This document shows, one piece after another, positions 45,081-54,285 of a stretch of DNA of 64,000 nt. Source of the stretch: an uncultured Collinsella sp. (lineage in GTDB: Bacteria > Actinomycetota > Coriobacteriia > Coriobacteriales > Coriobacteriaceae); assembly GCA_900541195.1 (NCBI GenBank), contig UQIY01000004.1, forward strand, positions 1 to 64,000, in the 5' to 3' direction. Numbering within the stretch: the first letter of the stretch is position 1; each line of letters starts with the position of its first letter. Position numbers and translations under genes: made by a program. The notes under the pieces are model-generated. The model did no database searches and had not been told where the DNA came from. It saw only the letters and a program-made list of their open reading frames with translations.

Positions 45081-45835
45081 TGCGCGCCGGGGATTTTGTC
45101 GGCGCCAAGATCTATCGCAAGCCTACCGAGGATAAGCGCACCAAAAAGGACGGCACGCCGCGCAGCCCTAAAAAGCTCGGCAAGATTCACTTTCCGGTCT
45201 TTACCCCGGGCGGTACGCGCGTGGTGGGCTTTATGGTCCGCCAGTCCGATATCGCGGGTATGATCGAGCGCCCTGATCGATTTGTGGCGCTCGATGCCAT
45301 TGGCGTCTACGAGGGCGCCATCGCGGTTGACGACGTCAAGGGCACCTACGATACCGCTGCGGCCAAGCGCCTCGACATCAACCTGGACGATTGCATTATC
45401 TGGGTTGGCATGGACGTGCGCACGGAGTCGGGCGATGTCGTCGGCTATTGCTCGGATGTGGAGTTCAAGCCGCGTTCGGGCATCGTGCAGACGTTCTACG
45501 TGACCGCCGGCACCGCTTCGAGCGTGCTGGTGGGCGACACGCAGATGCCGCCGACGATGTTGCGCGGCTATGCGGACGGCGCGATGATCGTTTCGGACGA
45601 GGTCAAGTCGCTCGGGTATTCGGGCGGCGCTGCTGCAAAGGCTGCCGAGGCAAGCGTCATGGTGGGCGATAAGGTCAAGAAGGGCGCCAAGGTGCTCGAT
45701 GACAAGGGTTCGGTCGCCGTGGACAAGGGCAGTCGCGCGCTGGGCAAGCAGCTCGGCAAGACGCGCGGTATGTTCAAGGCCTTTAAGGACGAATACCAAA
45801 AGGCGAGCGGGGGCTCGTCGAAAGCCAGCAAATAG
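45080..45835 (+). CDS. PRC-barrel domain protein
   Basis: This 251-residue soluble protein has two barrel-like stretches (PVFTPGGTRVVGFMVR and DVRTESGDVVGYCSDVEF) consistent with tandem PRC barrels, domains that bind partners in RNA processing or photosynthesis regulators. The C-terminal 70 residues are Lys/Ala-rich. It is translationally coupled to the YtxH gene. A terminator-like hairpin follows. Confidence 0.75.
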   Translation: MRAGDFVGAKIYRKPTEDKRTKKDGTPRSPKKLGKIHFPVFTPGGTRVVGFMVRQSDIAGMIERPDRFVALDAIGVYEGAIAVDDVKGTYDTAAAKRLDINLDDCIIWVGMDVRTESGDVVGYCSDVEFKPRSGIVQTFYVTAGTASSVLVGDTQMPPTMLRGYADGAMIVSDEVKSLGYSGGAAAKAAEASVMVGDKVKKGAKVLDDKGSVAVDKGSRALGKQLGKTRGMFKAFKDEYQKASGGSSKASK

Positions 45836-45856
45836 CGACGTACCAATTGATGGGAG

Positions 45857-45894
45857 GCAAGCCGGAGACCTGTTTCTCCGGCTTGCTGCGTTTA
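45857..45894 (+). terminator. Hairpin after the YtxH/PRC operon
   Basis: A perfect 12-bp stem (45857-45868 with 45875-45886) with a 6-nt loop lies 21 bp after the PRC gene. The T tract is weak (TGCGTTTA). Confidence 0.6.
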
Positions 45895-45907
45895 TGGGGG
45901 AGGGCAC

Positions 45908-47314
45908 ATGCGCCAAAACGGATCATATTCACACGGACGCCCGGGCGCGCATCCGACGGCGCGCCGCGACCTGGGGCAGCTGCCCAGCGGTCAGCGCAAG
46001 CGCCACCGTAAGCCCGGCGCGATGTATCTCAACCATAGCCGCGGCTTTAGCGACCGAAGCGTTCGCATCGGCAACGGCCGCACGCCCCGTCGTCCGTCTC
46101 GCCTGCCCTATGCGCTCATCGCCGTGGGCTGCGCGCTCGTGCTATTTGTCGCCGCCGTTGTGGGCTACGTCAACCGCAGCGTGGATGTCGTCCTCAACGG
46201 CCAGGAGACTGCAGTGCGCGTCGGCTCTACGCTGCAAAATCTCATCGACGACCAGGAGCTGACCGATACCTACGACGCCGGGGATCTGCTGGCCGTTGAC
46301 GACAGCGTGCTGACCCGCCATGGCGGCGAAAAGCTGTCGGTAAAGGTGGACGGCAAGCGCATAAAACAGGGCAAGTGGAAAAGCCGCGAGCTTACGGGCG
46401 GCGAGAAGGTGACGGTCAAGGACGGCCGCGACACGTATGAGAAGCACGAGGTCCAGGCGACGGTTATCGAGCCCAAGCTCAAGGTCGAGGGCACGGGTGC
46501 CATCGAGTACGTTAAGACGTGGGGTATCCAGGGTCGCTCCGAGGTGTGGGTCGGCGAGCAGTCGGGCAAGACGCAGGACCGCGGCGAGGTCGTGCCTGCC
46601 ACCGATTGCGTGGTCGAGTGCGCGAGCGTGGCGCCCAAGGGCAACGAAAAGTACGTGGCGCTGACGTTTGATGAGGGCCCGAGCGGAGCGACCAAGCAGA
46701 TCTTGCAGGTGCTCAAGGAAAAGGGCGTCACCGCGACGTTCTTCCTGTCGGGCGATGCGGCCGAGGCCTCGCCCGCCATGGCCAAGGCGATTGTCGATGC
46801 CGGCTGCGAGGTCGGCTCCAACAGTTACAGCGACGAATCGCTTAAGGGCAAGGATCGCGATGCGGTGCGCGAACAGGTTTCGAAGGGCACCGAGGCGATC
46901 AAGTCCGCGACCGGAACGTCGACGATGCTTTTGCGTGCTCCCTACGCAGCCTTTGACGAGCAAAACTGGATTGATGCGATGGACCTGGTGTCTGCCGTGG
47001 TCTCGTGGAATATCGATTCGGGCGACTGGCTGCTCAACGGTGCCGACGAGCAGGTCTCGACGGTGCTCGATTCGGTGACGCCGGGCAACATTGTGTTGCT
47101 GACCGATAACGATGAATGCGCCGAGCAGACGCTCGAGGCGCTGCCGCAGATTATCGACGGGCTTATTGCCGACGGCTACAAGATCGTGACATTGAGCGAT
47201 CTGGTCAAGACGGATACATCGCTGGGCAAAAAGCTCACCTCGCTGACGAAGGTCACCATGCCCAAAAACGCCGTGTTCCCCCAGCTCGCCGAAGATGACG
47301 ACACCACAGACTAG
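45908..47314 (+). CDS. NodB-fold polysaccharide deacetylase-like protein, catalytic residues lost
   Basis: This 468-residue type II membrane protein has a basic cytoplasmic N-terminus, one helix (about 68-88), a DUF348/ubiquitin-like segment (VDVVLNGQETAVRVGSTLQN) and a NodB fold from about residue 245. Motif 1 is TFDEGP instead of TFDDGP. Motif 2, normally H-(S/T)-x-x-H, is SNSYSD. Motif 5, normally L-x-LH, is LLTDND. RAPY and the D-SGDW strand are kept. All metal-binding histidines are therefore missing, which predicts a non-catalytic or very different enzyme. The TAG stop starts a hairpin repeat. Confidence 0.85.
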   Translation: MRQNGSYSHGRPGAHPTARRDLGQLPSGQRKRHRKPGAMYLNHSRGFSDRSVRIGNGRTPRRPSRLPYALIAVGCALVLFVAAVVGYVNRSVDVVLNGQETAVRVGSTLQNLIDDQELTDTYDAGDLLAVDDSVLTRHGGEKLSVKVDGKRIKQGKWKSRELTGGEKVTVKDGRDTYEKHEVQATVIEPKLKVEGTGAIEYVKTWGIQGRSEVWVGEQSGKTQDRGEVVPATDCVVECASVAPKGNEKYVALTFDEGPSGATKQILQVLKEKGVTATFFLSGDAAEASPAMAKAIVDAGCEVGSNSYSDESLKGKDRDAVREQVSKGTEAIKSATGTSTMLLRAPYAAFDEQNWIDAMDLVSAVVSWNIDSGDWLLNGADEQVSTVLDSVTPGNIVLLTDNDECAEQTLEALPQIIDGLIADGYKIVTLSDLVKTDTSLGKKLTSLTKVTMPKNAVFPQLAEDDDTTD

Positions 47315-47340
47315 TCATGTAAGAACGTCCCCAATGACTA
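47312..47340. repeat. Hairpin repeat AACGTCCCCAATGAC, copy 3
   Basis: TAGTCAT/ATGACTA encloses GTAAGAACGTCCCCA. The left arm begins at the stop codon of the NodB-like gene. Confidence 0.88.
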
Positions 47341-47417
47341 TGTCACGGATGCGTCAGCGTTTGGTATGCCTGCGATGTTTGGAGCATAAATTTGGCGCCA
47401 CGGCGCGATGCTGATGC

Positions 47418-47634
47418 TATAGTTACTGCGGATAACAAGGGTCAAGAGAAAGGCTGCAGGTGAAATCCAAACCTCGACCATACAGTCGATGACCCCATGC
47501 AGGTGCTTCTTGCGCATGTACGGGGTGAGAGCGCCGAGCGGCGTGCCGCCCGCGCATGCGTATACATATCTAAAAGTCCACGGACGGCGTGCCGGCATGG
47601 CCGCAGTTCGAAGGGATAATGATGGGGAGCACCA
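47418..47634 (+). promoter_or_regulatory. Long structured leader of the Mg2+ transporter pair
   Basis: TATAGT at 47418-47423 is a probable -10 box; the leader would run about 200 nt. It can form hairpins at 47474-47489 (TCGAC/GTCGA), 47492-47526 (ACCCCATGC with GCATG...GGGGT) and 47531-47544 (GCGCC/GGCGT). I do not recognise an M-box, mgtA-type leader or yybP-ykoY aptamer. The remainder of the 320-bp gap holds nothing else. Confidence 0.35.
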
Positions 47635-49479
47635 GTGAATTATCTGAGTGAGATGCTCAAATTGCCGGTCTTGGACGTCGATGGCGAAAAGCTCGGCGTT
47701 GTGAACGATTTTGGCATTGCTACCGGCGAAGTTTTTCCGCACGTAACGTCGCTCGCGTTCCGCGGACCCGGCAAGACGCCGTTTATGATCAGCTGGCGCA
47801 AATGGGTCGACCGTATCGACGAGACGGGCGTACACCTTAAGTCGCCGGCCACCGAAATCCGTTTTTCGTACCTGCAGCCGACCGAACTTTTGCTCGCGCG
47901 CGACGTGCTCAACAAGCAGATTGTCGACACGCAGGGCATGAAGGTCGTGCGCGTAAACGACATCAAGTTTTCCATGTCGGGCGAAAATCAGCTGCGTCTG
48001 CTGGGTGCCGAAGTTGGTGCCCGCGGTCTGCTGCGCGCGATCAGCCCCGCCCTCGAGCATGTCGTCGAGAGCTTTATGAAGCACCTGGGCAAACCGCTCG
48101 GCGAGGACATCATCGCCTGGTCCTATATGGACCTGCTCGACCGTTCGACTAAGAACATCCAGCTGTCGGTGTCGCACAAGACGCTTGGCGAGCTGCACCC
48201 TGCCGACATTGCCGACATTATCGAGCAGCTCGACCCGCGCCTGCGTGCGCAGGTGTTCGCGCAGCTCGATACCGCCCAGGCCGCCGAGGCCATCTCGGAG
48301 TTCGATGACGACGAGCTTATGACCGAGATGCTCGAGGGCCTGTCCGACACCGATGCATCGTCGATGCTGGCCATGATGGACCCGGACGACGCCGCTGACC
48401 TGATCGACGAGCTCGATTACGAGAAGGCCGAGAAGCTTCTGCGCCTGATGGGCGTTCAGGAGGAGAAGGCGATTCGTAACCTGCTGGGCTATGAGGACAA
48501 CACTGCCGGTCGCATCATGACCTCGGAGTTTGTCTCCCTGCCCGCCACGGCGACGGTCGGTGACGCCATCGAGGCGATCCGCAAGCTCGACGAGGACTTC
48601 GAGAGCGTCTACTACGTCTATACCGAGGACCCGAGCGGTATGCTCACCGGCGTCCTTTCGCTGCGCACGCTCATCGTGGCCGACCGCGACGCCACGCTGG
48701 GCCAGCTGGCCTATCGCGACCTGGTTTATGTATCGCCCGACGATGACCAGGAAGACGTAACGGACGAGATGACCAAGTACGACCTGGTCGCCATCCCCGT
48801 TTGCGACGAGAACCGTCACATCTTGGGTATCGTGACCTTTGACGACGCCATGGACGTTATCGCCGAGGAGCACCAGGAGGACCTGCAGATCGCAGGCGTC
48901 GGTTCGGGCGATAGCGCGTCCGACGACTCGACGAATGTGCTCAGCTGGTTTGTGCATCGCCAGTACTGGGTTGTCGTGTGGGGTATTGCCTCGTGCATCA
49001 TGGCAACAGTGCTGGGGACGGCGCTGGGCTCTGCGCATCTGGTGGTGTTCCCCATGTGCGCCATGCCGCTCGTGCTGCTGGCTGCCTCGCGTATGGTGTC
49101 GTTCGTCAAGAACTACTTCCTGGAGTACGACGGCCATGACGATGAGCCCAAGCCGTATCTGGGGTTCTTCTTCCAGAGCACGGGCATGGGCCTGATTCTG
49201 TCGCTCGTGACCTACCTGTGCGCCCAGCTGGTGCGCACCGCCGCATTCCCCGACGCGTCCATGTTTGAAGAGCAGCTCTTTACCGGCTGCTTTAACATTG
49301 CGGCCATCGTTTGCCTGATTGGCAACATGAGCGCCGTGATTTACCTGATGGTGCTGTTCTGGCGTGACGAGCACGACCTCAATACGTCGGGTACCGCCAT
49401 GAACGTCATTGCCGTCATGATTTCATGCGTGGCGTACTGCATCGCCGCGGTGCTGCTCACCATGTCGGTCATGGGGTAG
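47635..49479 (+). CDS. PRC-barrel / MgtE-N / CBS protein with divergent membrane domain
   Basis: This 614-residue protein has an N-terminal PRC-type barrel (about 1-110), the MgtE N-domain repeat of short helices (LHPADIADIIEQLDP, SDTDASSMLAMMDPDDAADL), a CBS pair (about 300-430; IMTSEFVSLPATATVGDAIE, ILGIVTFDDAMDVI) and four or five helices (about 440-614). The membrane part lacks the GGNAG(T/S)Q motif and length of a true MgtE pore. It looks like a Mg2+-sensing regulatory module on a different membrane domain. The next gene, a magnesium-type NRAMP, starts 8 bp later, so the two likely form one system. Confidence 0.8.
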   Translation: MNYLSEMLKLPVLDVDGEKLGVVNDFGIATGEVFPHVTSLAFRGPGKTPFMISWRKWVDRIDETGVHLKSPATEIRFSYLQPTELLLARDVLNKQIVDTQGMKVVRVNDIKFSMSGENQLRLLGAEVGARGLLRAISPALEHVVESFMKHLGKPLGEDIIAWSYMDLLDRSTKNIQLSVSHKTLGELHPADIADIIEQLDPRLRAQVFAQLDTAQAAEAISEFDDDELMTEMLEGLSDTDASSMLAMMDPDDAADLIDELDYEKAEKLLRLMGVQEEKAIRNLLGYEDNTAGRIMTSEFVSLPATATVGDAIEAIRKLDEDFESVYYVYTEDPSGMLTGVLSLRTLIVADRDATLGQLAYRDLVYVSPDDDQEDVTDEMTKYDLVAIPVCDENRHILGIVTFDDAMDVIAEEHQEDLQIAGVGSGDSASDDSTNVLSWFVHRQYWVVVWGIASCIMATVLGTALGSAHLVVFPMCAMPLVLLAASRMVSFVKNYFLEYDGHDDEPKPYLGFFFQSTGMGLILSLVTYLCAQLVRTAAFPDASMFEEQLFTGCFNIAAIVCLIGNMSAVIYLMVLFWRDEHDLNTSGTAMNVIAVMISCVAYCIAAVLLTMSVMG

Positions 49480-49487
49480 GTGGTCGC

Positions 49488-50750
49488 GTGCAAAACACGA
49501 AGCAAAAGGCGAGCATCAAGCAAAAGTTGACCATCGCGGCCATCTTTGGCGCCATGGGCCCTGGCCTTCTGGCGGCGCTTTCGGGCAATGACGCCGGCGG
49601 CATCGCCACGTATTCCAGCGCCGGTGCCAGCTATGGCTACAAGATGCTGTGGATGCTTCCCGTCATGACCGTACTGCTCATCGTGACACAGGAGACTGCG
49701 GCGCGTTGTGGCTGCGTCACAGGCAAGGGCCTGGCGTCGCTCATTCGCGAGCGCTTTGGCGTGCGCAGGAGCGTGCTGGCCATGGCGGCGCTGCTGATCG
49801 CCAACACGGCCGTGACCATCTCGGAGTTTGCGGGTATCGCGAGCGGCCTTGCCCTCTTTGGCGTGCCGGCGAGCATCTCGGTGCCGCTGGTGGCGCTGCT
49901 GGTTTGGATGCTTACCATGTCGGGCAGCTTCCAGCGCATCGAGAAGATTCTGCTGCTGGTGAGCTGCGTGTTTGTGACCTACATCGTCGCTGCATTTATG
50001 GCTGGTCCCAGCTGGGGCGAGGTGGCGGTCGACCTGGTTGTGCCCAACATCCAAAACGACCCCAGTTACGTGTCGCTTGTGGTCGCAACGATCGGCACCA
50101 CCATCGCGCCGTGGATGATCTTCTTGGCGCAGAACAACGTGGTCGATAAGAATGCGGGCGAGGACGATATCGTGCTGCAGCGTATCGACACCGTGAGCGG
50201 CTCGATTGCCGCCGATGTCATTGCCGGCTTTATTATCATAACGACCGGTACGGTGTTGTTCCCTGCGGGCATTCAGATCAGCGATGCTGCCGACGCCGCC
50301 CGCGCGTTGGAGCCCATCGCGGGCCAGTGGTCCACGGTGCTGTTTGCCTCGGGCCTGGTCGCGGCGAGCTTCTTGGCCGCCTGCGTGCTGCCGGGCGTTA
50401 CGTCCAGCGCTATCTGCGAGGCATTTGGCTGGGAGCGCGGTGCCGATCGCAGCTGGGACGAGGCCCCGGTCTATCGCGGCATTATTACGGCTATCATTGG
50501 CATCTCTGCCGTGCTGGTGCTCATGCCCGGCGTCGACCTGTTCCAGATTATGATGACCTCGCAGGTCATCAACGGCGTGCTTTTGCCTGTGGTCCTGGTG
50601 TTCCAGGTGCTTATTGCCGCCGATCGACACATTATGGGCGCCAACCGCAACGGCCGCGTGTGGAATGTGCTCACGTGGGCGACTATCGGTGTGATTACAG
50701 TGCTGACGGTCGTCATGTTTGTGCTGCAGGCGATGGGCTACAGCGCGTAG
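49488..50750 (+). CDS. NRAMP-related magnesium transporter (NRMT-like, SLC11 family)
   Basis: This 420-residue transporter has about eleven helices with the NRAMP fold (ALSGNDAGGIATYSSAGASY in helix 1). The canonical helix-1 DPGN is replaced by DAGG and the helix-6 MPH(N) by APW, so the metal-binding Asn and Met are Gly and Ala. Loss of that Met and enlargement of the site define the Mg2+-transporting NRMT clade characterised from Eggerthella lenta. I therefore prefer Mg2+ to Mn2+ or Fe2+. The GTG start at 49488 follows GGTAGGTGG. The preceding MgtE-N/CBS gene supports the Mg2+ assignment. Confidence 0.82.
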   Translation: MQNTKQKASIKQKLTIAAIFGAMGPGLLAALSGNDAGGIATYSSAGASYGYKMLWMLPVMTVLLIVTQETAARCGCVTGKGLASLIRERFGVRRSVLAMAALLIANTAVTISEFAGIASGLALFGVPASISVPLVALLVWMLTMSGSFQRIEKILLLVSCVFVTYIVAAFMAGPSWGEVAVDLVVPNIQNDPSYVSLVVATIGTTIAPWMIFLAQNNVVDKNAGEDDIVLQRIDTVSGSIAADVIAGFIIITTGTVLFPAGIQISDAADAARALEPIAGQWSTVLFASGLVAASFLAACVLPGVTSSAICEAFGWERGADRSWDEAPVYRGIITAIIGISAVLVLMPGVDLFQIMMTSQVINGVLLPVVLVFQVLIAADRHIMGANRNGRVWNVLTWATIGVITVLTVVMFVLQAMGYSA

Positions 50751-50767
50751 CGCCTCTATTAGACTCT

Positions 50768-50804
50768 AAACAGGCCGCCGCCATGGGCTGCGGCCTGTTT
50801 TTTG
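50768..50804. terminator. Terminator after the Mg2+ module
   Basis: A 10-bp stem AAACAGGCCG/CGGCCTGTTT (50768-50777 with 50791-50800) plus T tract. It can also serve the convergent acyltransferase gene. Confidence 0.88.
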
Positions 50805-50882
50805 CCCACGGCCTCTCGGAGTCGGCTCGAAAAGAGCGATTTTGGGTTGTTTGCTGCGGGTGGAAGCAGATTTGGCTGCGCG

Positions 50883-53099
50883 TTACTTGTCGGTGCCTAG
50901 CTTGTGCGGTTTGTAGGCGAGGGCGCTGACGAGTGCATCGGCAGCGGATTTGACAGCCGCCGGCTGCGGATCGTTAACGTGATCCTCGGGATGCACGGGC
51001 AGGTCCTTCTTGACGGCATCGTGGATGAGCTTAAGGTACTCGGTCACACCCGCGTTCGAGAGGTGCGTGCCATCGCCATCGAACAGATCATTGCGGTTGG
51101 CACTATATCCGTACCAGTCGATAACGCGTACATTCTTGTAGCGCGTGGCGGCGTTGGCGATGGCCTGGTTCGTGGACCCGACCCACGGCTGCGGGCTACG
51201 CGTGTTTACAAATACGACAATACGCTGCTCGCCGGCGTCGGCCATGATCGCGTCGACCTGGGCGTCCGTTACCAAACCGTTGGTGCCCAGGGCAAAGACC
51301 ACGATCTTGCCGGCAAGGTTCTGCTGGATATAGCCCTCAAATGTCGCGCGGCCCGCATCAAACTGGCGGCCCTTTTCGGCATCGATATGGCTGTGCGGGA
51401 ACACACCGTCAAAGGAATCAACGGCGCGCAGCGACACGGAGTCACCGATCATCAACAGATCGTAGGAGCCATCGGGGAAGCCGTCGTTGTCCTTGTCGGT
51501 GTCGTCGGCCGCCTGCTGGTCGGTGGGCGCGGTGTTTTTGGCTTCCTTGTTCAGAACTTCTGCGCCCTCGCCGCTCAGCGCGGATGTGTCGGGCACAAAG
51601 ATCAGGCCGCCCAGTGCAACGACCAACACGACAGTGCAGGCTGCGCAGACAGGGACGTGCGCGCGTGCCCAGTTGGCGGGCGTGGTGGTGCCATCGCGGA
51701 ATTCGGCGACGGTGCGGCCGAAGGCACCCTTCCTAAACGGCGTTTCGATAAAGCGATAGGAGCACTCGGCTACGGCGACCACCACAAGTACCTGCAAGAT
51801 GTACTGCCACCAGGGCGTATCGCTGATGTTGGAGACCGGGTTCATAAGCAGCAGCAGCGGATAGTGCCACAGATAGATACTGTACGAGCGCTTGCCAACC
51901 CACACGAGCGGCTCGGCGGACAGCGCGCGGGCAACCATTCCCTGGGGCTGCACGCAGGCCGCGATGACCATGAGCGTGAGGATGGAGCATAACAGCGTGC
52001 CGCCGCGATACTGAAACGCGGTGTAGCCGTTGGTGAGCGCGACCATGGCGGCAAGGCCAACCAGACCCACGACGCCCAACACATCGATGGATGTGGGCGA
52101 GGACCAAAAGCGCACGAGGGCGCTCGGCTGTGCCGGAGCGGTATCGGCTGATTCGTCGGCCTTCTTGCCAGGCTTGTCCTCGGCGTTCTTGCCGTGCTTG
52201 GCGGCGCTAGCCAGGCGATTGAGCCCCAAACGATGAGCGAGACGCACCGGCGCCAGGTCGCGATCGGGGATAAAGGCCATCCAGGCACCCAGCAGCAGCG
52301 AGAACACGCGGGTGTCGGTGCCGTAGTACACGCGGCTGGGGTCGGCGGCAGGGTTGTAAAGCACCATCATGGCGAGGGCAGATACCGCGGCAAGGCCCAG
52401 AACCACGCGGCGCGTGTTGGGCTTGCTCACATGCATGGATACCATGGCAAACAGCAGCGGCGGCCAAATCAGGTAGAACTGTTCCTCGATGGCAAGCGAC
52501 CAAAAGTGCGTGAGCGGCGAGGGGTCGCCCAGAGCATTGAAGTACGAGACGTTTTGGGCAATCTGCCACCAGTTGTTGAAGAACAACAGCGACGGCAGGA
52601 TGTCGGGGCGCATCTTGGTGAGCATCACGTGGTTAAAGATGGTGCACAGCGCGCAGGTCACGAACACTACCGTTACCACGGCGGGGACCAGGCGACGGAT
52701 GCGGCGAATCCAGAAGCTCTTAAGGTCGATGCGGCCGGTCTTAGCGACTTCGTTGAGCAGCAAGCGCGTGATCAGATAGCCCGAAAGCACAAAGAAGATC
52801 GTGACGCCGAGCAGGCCGCCCTGAGCCCACGTGAGGTTGAGGTGATAGAGCACCACTGCGACGACGGCAAGCGTGCGCAAGCCGTCGAGGGCGGGGATAT
52901 AGCGAGATTTGGGGCGCGTGGGCGCCTGTTCTTTTGCGGTGCTGTTGGTGCGGTCACCCTTGTTGGCGGGCACGCGATGAGAGCCTGCGGCGCGGCGCGG
53001 CTCGGTGGCTTGTCGGTTAGCGCGCGAACGTTCGTGCGGCGCTCGTTGATCGCTCGCGTGGCGTGAGCTGCGCGAGCTCGATCGCGGGAATTGTTCCAT
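50883..53099 (-). CDS. OafA-type membrane acyltransferase with SGNH domain
   Basis: This 738-residue protein has a basic cytoplasmic extension of about 65 residues, an acyltransferase-3 domain with ten or so helices (IPALDGLRTLAVVAVVLYHL, TIFFVLSGYLITR, HFWSLAIEEQFYLIWP) and a C-terminal SGNH esterase-fold domain. Its Ser is in MIGDSVSLR, Asn in ALGTNG, and Asp and His in GDGTHLS. This two-domain build matches OafA/OatA enzymes that O-acetylate peptidoglycan or surface glycans. A Lys/Asp-rich insert near 300-330 lies in a loop. It is monocistronic on the minus strand. Confidence 0.93.
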   Translation of the reverse strand: MEQFPRSSSRSSRHASDQRAPHERSRANRQATEPRRAAGSHRVPANKGDRTNSTAKEQAPTRPKSRYIPALDGLRTLAVVAVVLYHLNLTWAQGGLLGVTIFFVLSGYLITRLLLNEVAKTGRIDLKSFWIRRIRRLVPAVVTVVFVTCALCTIFNHVMLTKMRPDILPSLLFFNNWWQIAQNVSYFNALGDPSPLTHFWSLAIEEQFYLIWPPLLFAMVSMHVSKPNTRRVVLGLAAVSALAMMVLYNPAADPSRVYYGTDTRVFSLLLGAWMAFIPDRDLAPVRLAHRLGLNRLASAAKHGKNAEDKPGKKADESADTAPAQPSALVRFWSSPTSIDVLGVVGLVGLAAMVALTNGYTAFQYRGGTLLCSILTLMVIAACVQPQGMVARALSAEPLVWVGKRSYSIYLWHYPLLLLMNPVSNISDTPWWQYILQVLVVVAVAECSYRFIETPFRKGAFGRTVAEFRDGTTTPANWARAHVPVCAACTVVLVVALGGLIFVPDTSALSGEGAEVLNKEAKNTAPTDQQAADDTDKDNDGFPDGSYDLLMIGDSVSLRAVDSFDGVFPHSHIDAEKGRQFDAGRATFEGYIQQNLAGKIVVFALGTNGLVTDAQVDAIMADAGEQRIVVFVNTRSPQPWVGSTNQAIANAATRYKNVRVIDWYGYSANRNDLFDGDGTHLSNAGVTEYLKLIHDAVKKDLPVHPEDHVNDPQPAAVKSAADALVSALAYKPHKLGTDK

Positions 53100-53285
53100 A
53101 AAACATCATCCAATGACGAGAATAATCAGCACGTTTTCATTGTAACCGCCTGCTCCTGTGAATGCTTGCTGCCGGCGCAAGCTCAAGCGCGCGTCCACAT
53201 CAAAGTGAACTAAAGTTATAGAGGCGCGAGAGCGCACGATTGACGGCCAACAGCGGGCGCAGAGCCCGCGGACGAGGAGGTTTCC

Positions 53286-54281
53286 ATGGCAGATTGCGGC
53301 ATCGTTGCGGTGTTCGGCAGCATGAACATGGACCTTTCGGTGGCGTGCGAGCGCATGCCGCGTGCGGGCGAGACCGTCGGCGGCAGCGGATTTATCACCA
53401 ACGCCGGCGGTAAGGGCGCCAACCAGGCCGTGGCAGCTGCGCACATGGGCGCGCGCACGTGCATGATCGGCGCGGTCGGGCGCGATGCGTTTGGCACGTC
53501 GCTCGTGGCGGGGCTCCAAGATGCTGGCGTGGACTGTGACTTTGTGGCGCGTCGCGATGATGTGGAGACGGGAACGGCGACCATCATTCGCTGCGAGGGC
53601 GACAACCGCATCGTGCTGTCACCGGGCGCCAACCATGCGCTTGCGGGCGAGGACGTTGCCCGCGCGCTGAGACGTCTGGTGGCCGATGAGCTCGACGGCG
53701 ACGCCAGCGAGATTGCCCCGGCTGCCGGAAGCGTCTTTATCGCCCAGGGCGAATGTGACCTTGCGGCGACTGCCGAGGCGCTTGTTTGCGCTCACGAGCT
53801 GGGGTTCTATACGGTCTTTAATCCGGCGCCTGCCTGTGAGTTGCCTGCGGAGGTCTGGTCTGCAGTCGACCTGGTCTGCCCCAACGAGACCGAGTGCCAG
53901 GTGCTGACGGGCATCTTGCCCGCGGATGATGCGAGCTGTGTCGCGGCGCTCAATGCCCTGCTCGCCAAGGGTGCCGGAGCTGCGGTCATCACGTTGGGCG
54001 GCGCCGGGTCGGTTACGCTTGGCGATGACGGCGAGCTGCTGCGCATGCCGGCGCTTTCGAGTGCGGTGGTCGATACGACGGCCGCGGGCGATACATTTAT
54101 CGGTGCGCTTGCCGCGGCTCGTCTGGAGGGCCTGCCGCTCTTTGAGTGCATGGCGGCGGGCGCACGCGCCTCGGCGGTGACGGTGTCGCGCCTGGGCGCA
54201 CAGCAGTCGATTCCCACGCGTGCCGAAGTTGAGCGCGTGTTTGATTTAGACGATTTAGTACAAGACGGAGAAGCGGAGTAG
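53286..54281 (+). CDS. rbsK: Ribokinase (PfkB family)
   Basis: This 331-residue sugar kinase has the PfkB signatures: [15 protein letters not shown] near residue 45 and [16 protein letters not shown] with the catalytic Asp near residue 258. [10 protein letters not shown] at the N-terminus fits ribokinase. It lies 4 bp before a nucleoside hydrolase, so its substrate is most likely the ribose released from nucleosides. GGAGG precedes the ATG. Confidence 0.9.
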   Translation: MADCGIVAVFGSMNMDLSVACERMPRAGETVGGSGFITNAGGKGANQAVAAAHMGARTCMIGAVGRDAFGTSLVAGLQDAGVDCDFVARRDDVETGTATIIRCEGDNRIVLSPGANHALAGEDVARALRRLVADELDGDASEIAPAAGSVFIAQGECDLAATAEALVCAHELGFYTVFNPAPACELPAEVWSAVDLVCPNETECQVLTGILPADDASCVAALNALLAKGAGAAVITLGGAGSVTLGDDGELLRMPALSSAVVDTTAAGDTFIGALAAARLEGLPLFECMAAGARASAVTVSRLGAQQSIPTRAEVERVFDLDDLVQDGEAE

Positions 54282-54285
54282 AACA

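Noticed and set aside
45908..47314. Active peptidoglycan N-deacetylase
   Set aside because: The metal-binding histidines and the second aspartate of the NodB motifs are replaced.
47635..49479. Ordinary MgtE magnesium channel
   Set aside because: The regulatory domains match but the membrane part lacks the GGNAG-type pore motif and is not similar by eye to the MgtE transmembrane domain.
49488..50750. Manganese/iron transporter MntH
   Set aside because: The helix-1 Asn and helix-6 Met of the transition-metal site are replaced by Gly and Ala, which favours the magnesium-type clade.
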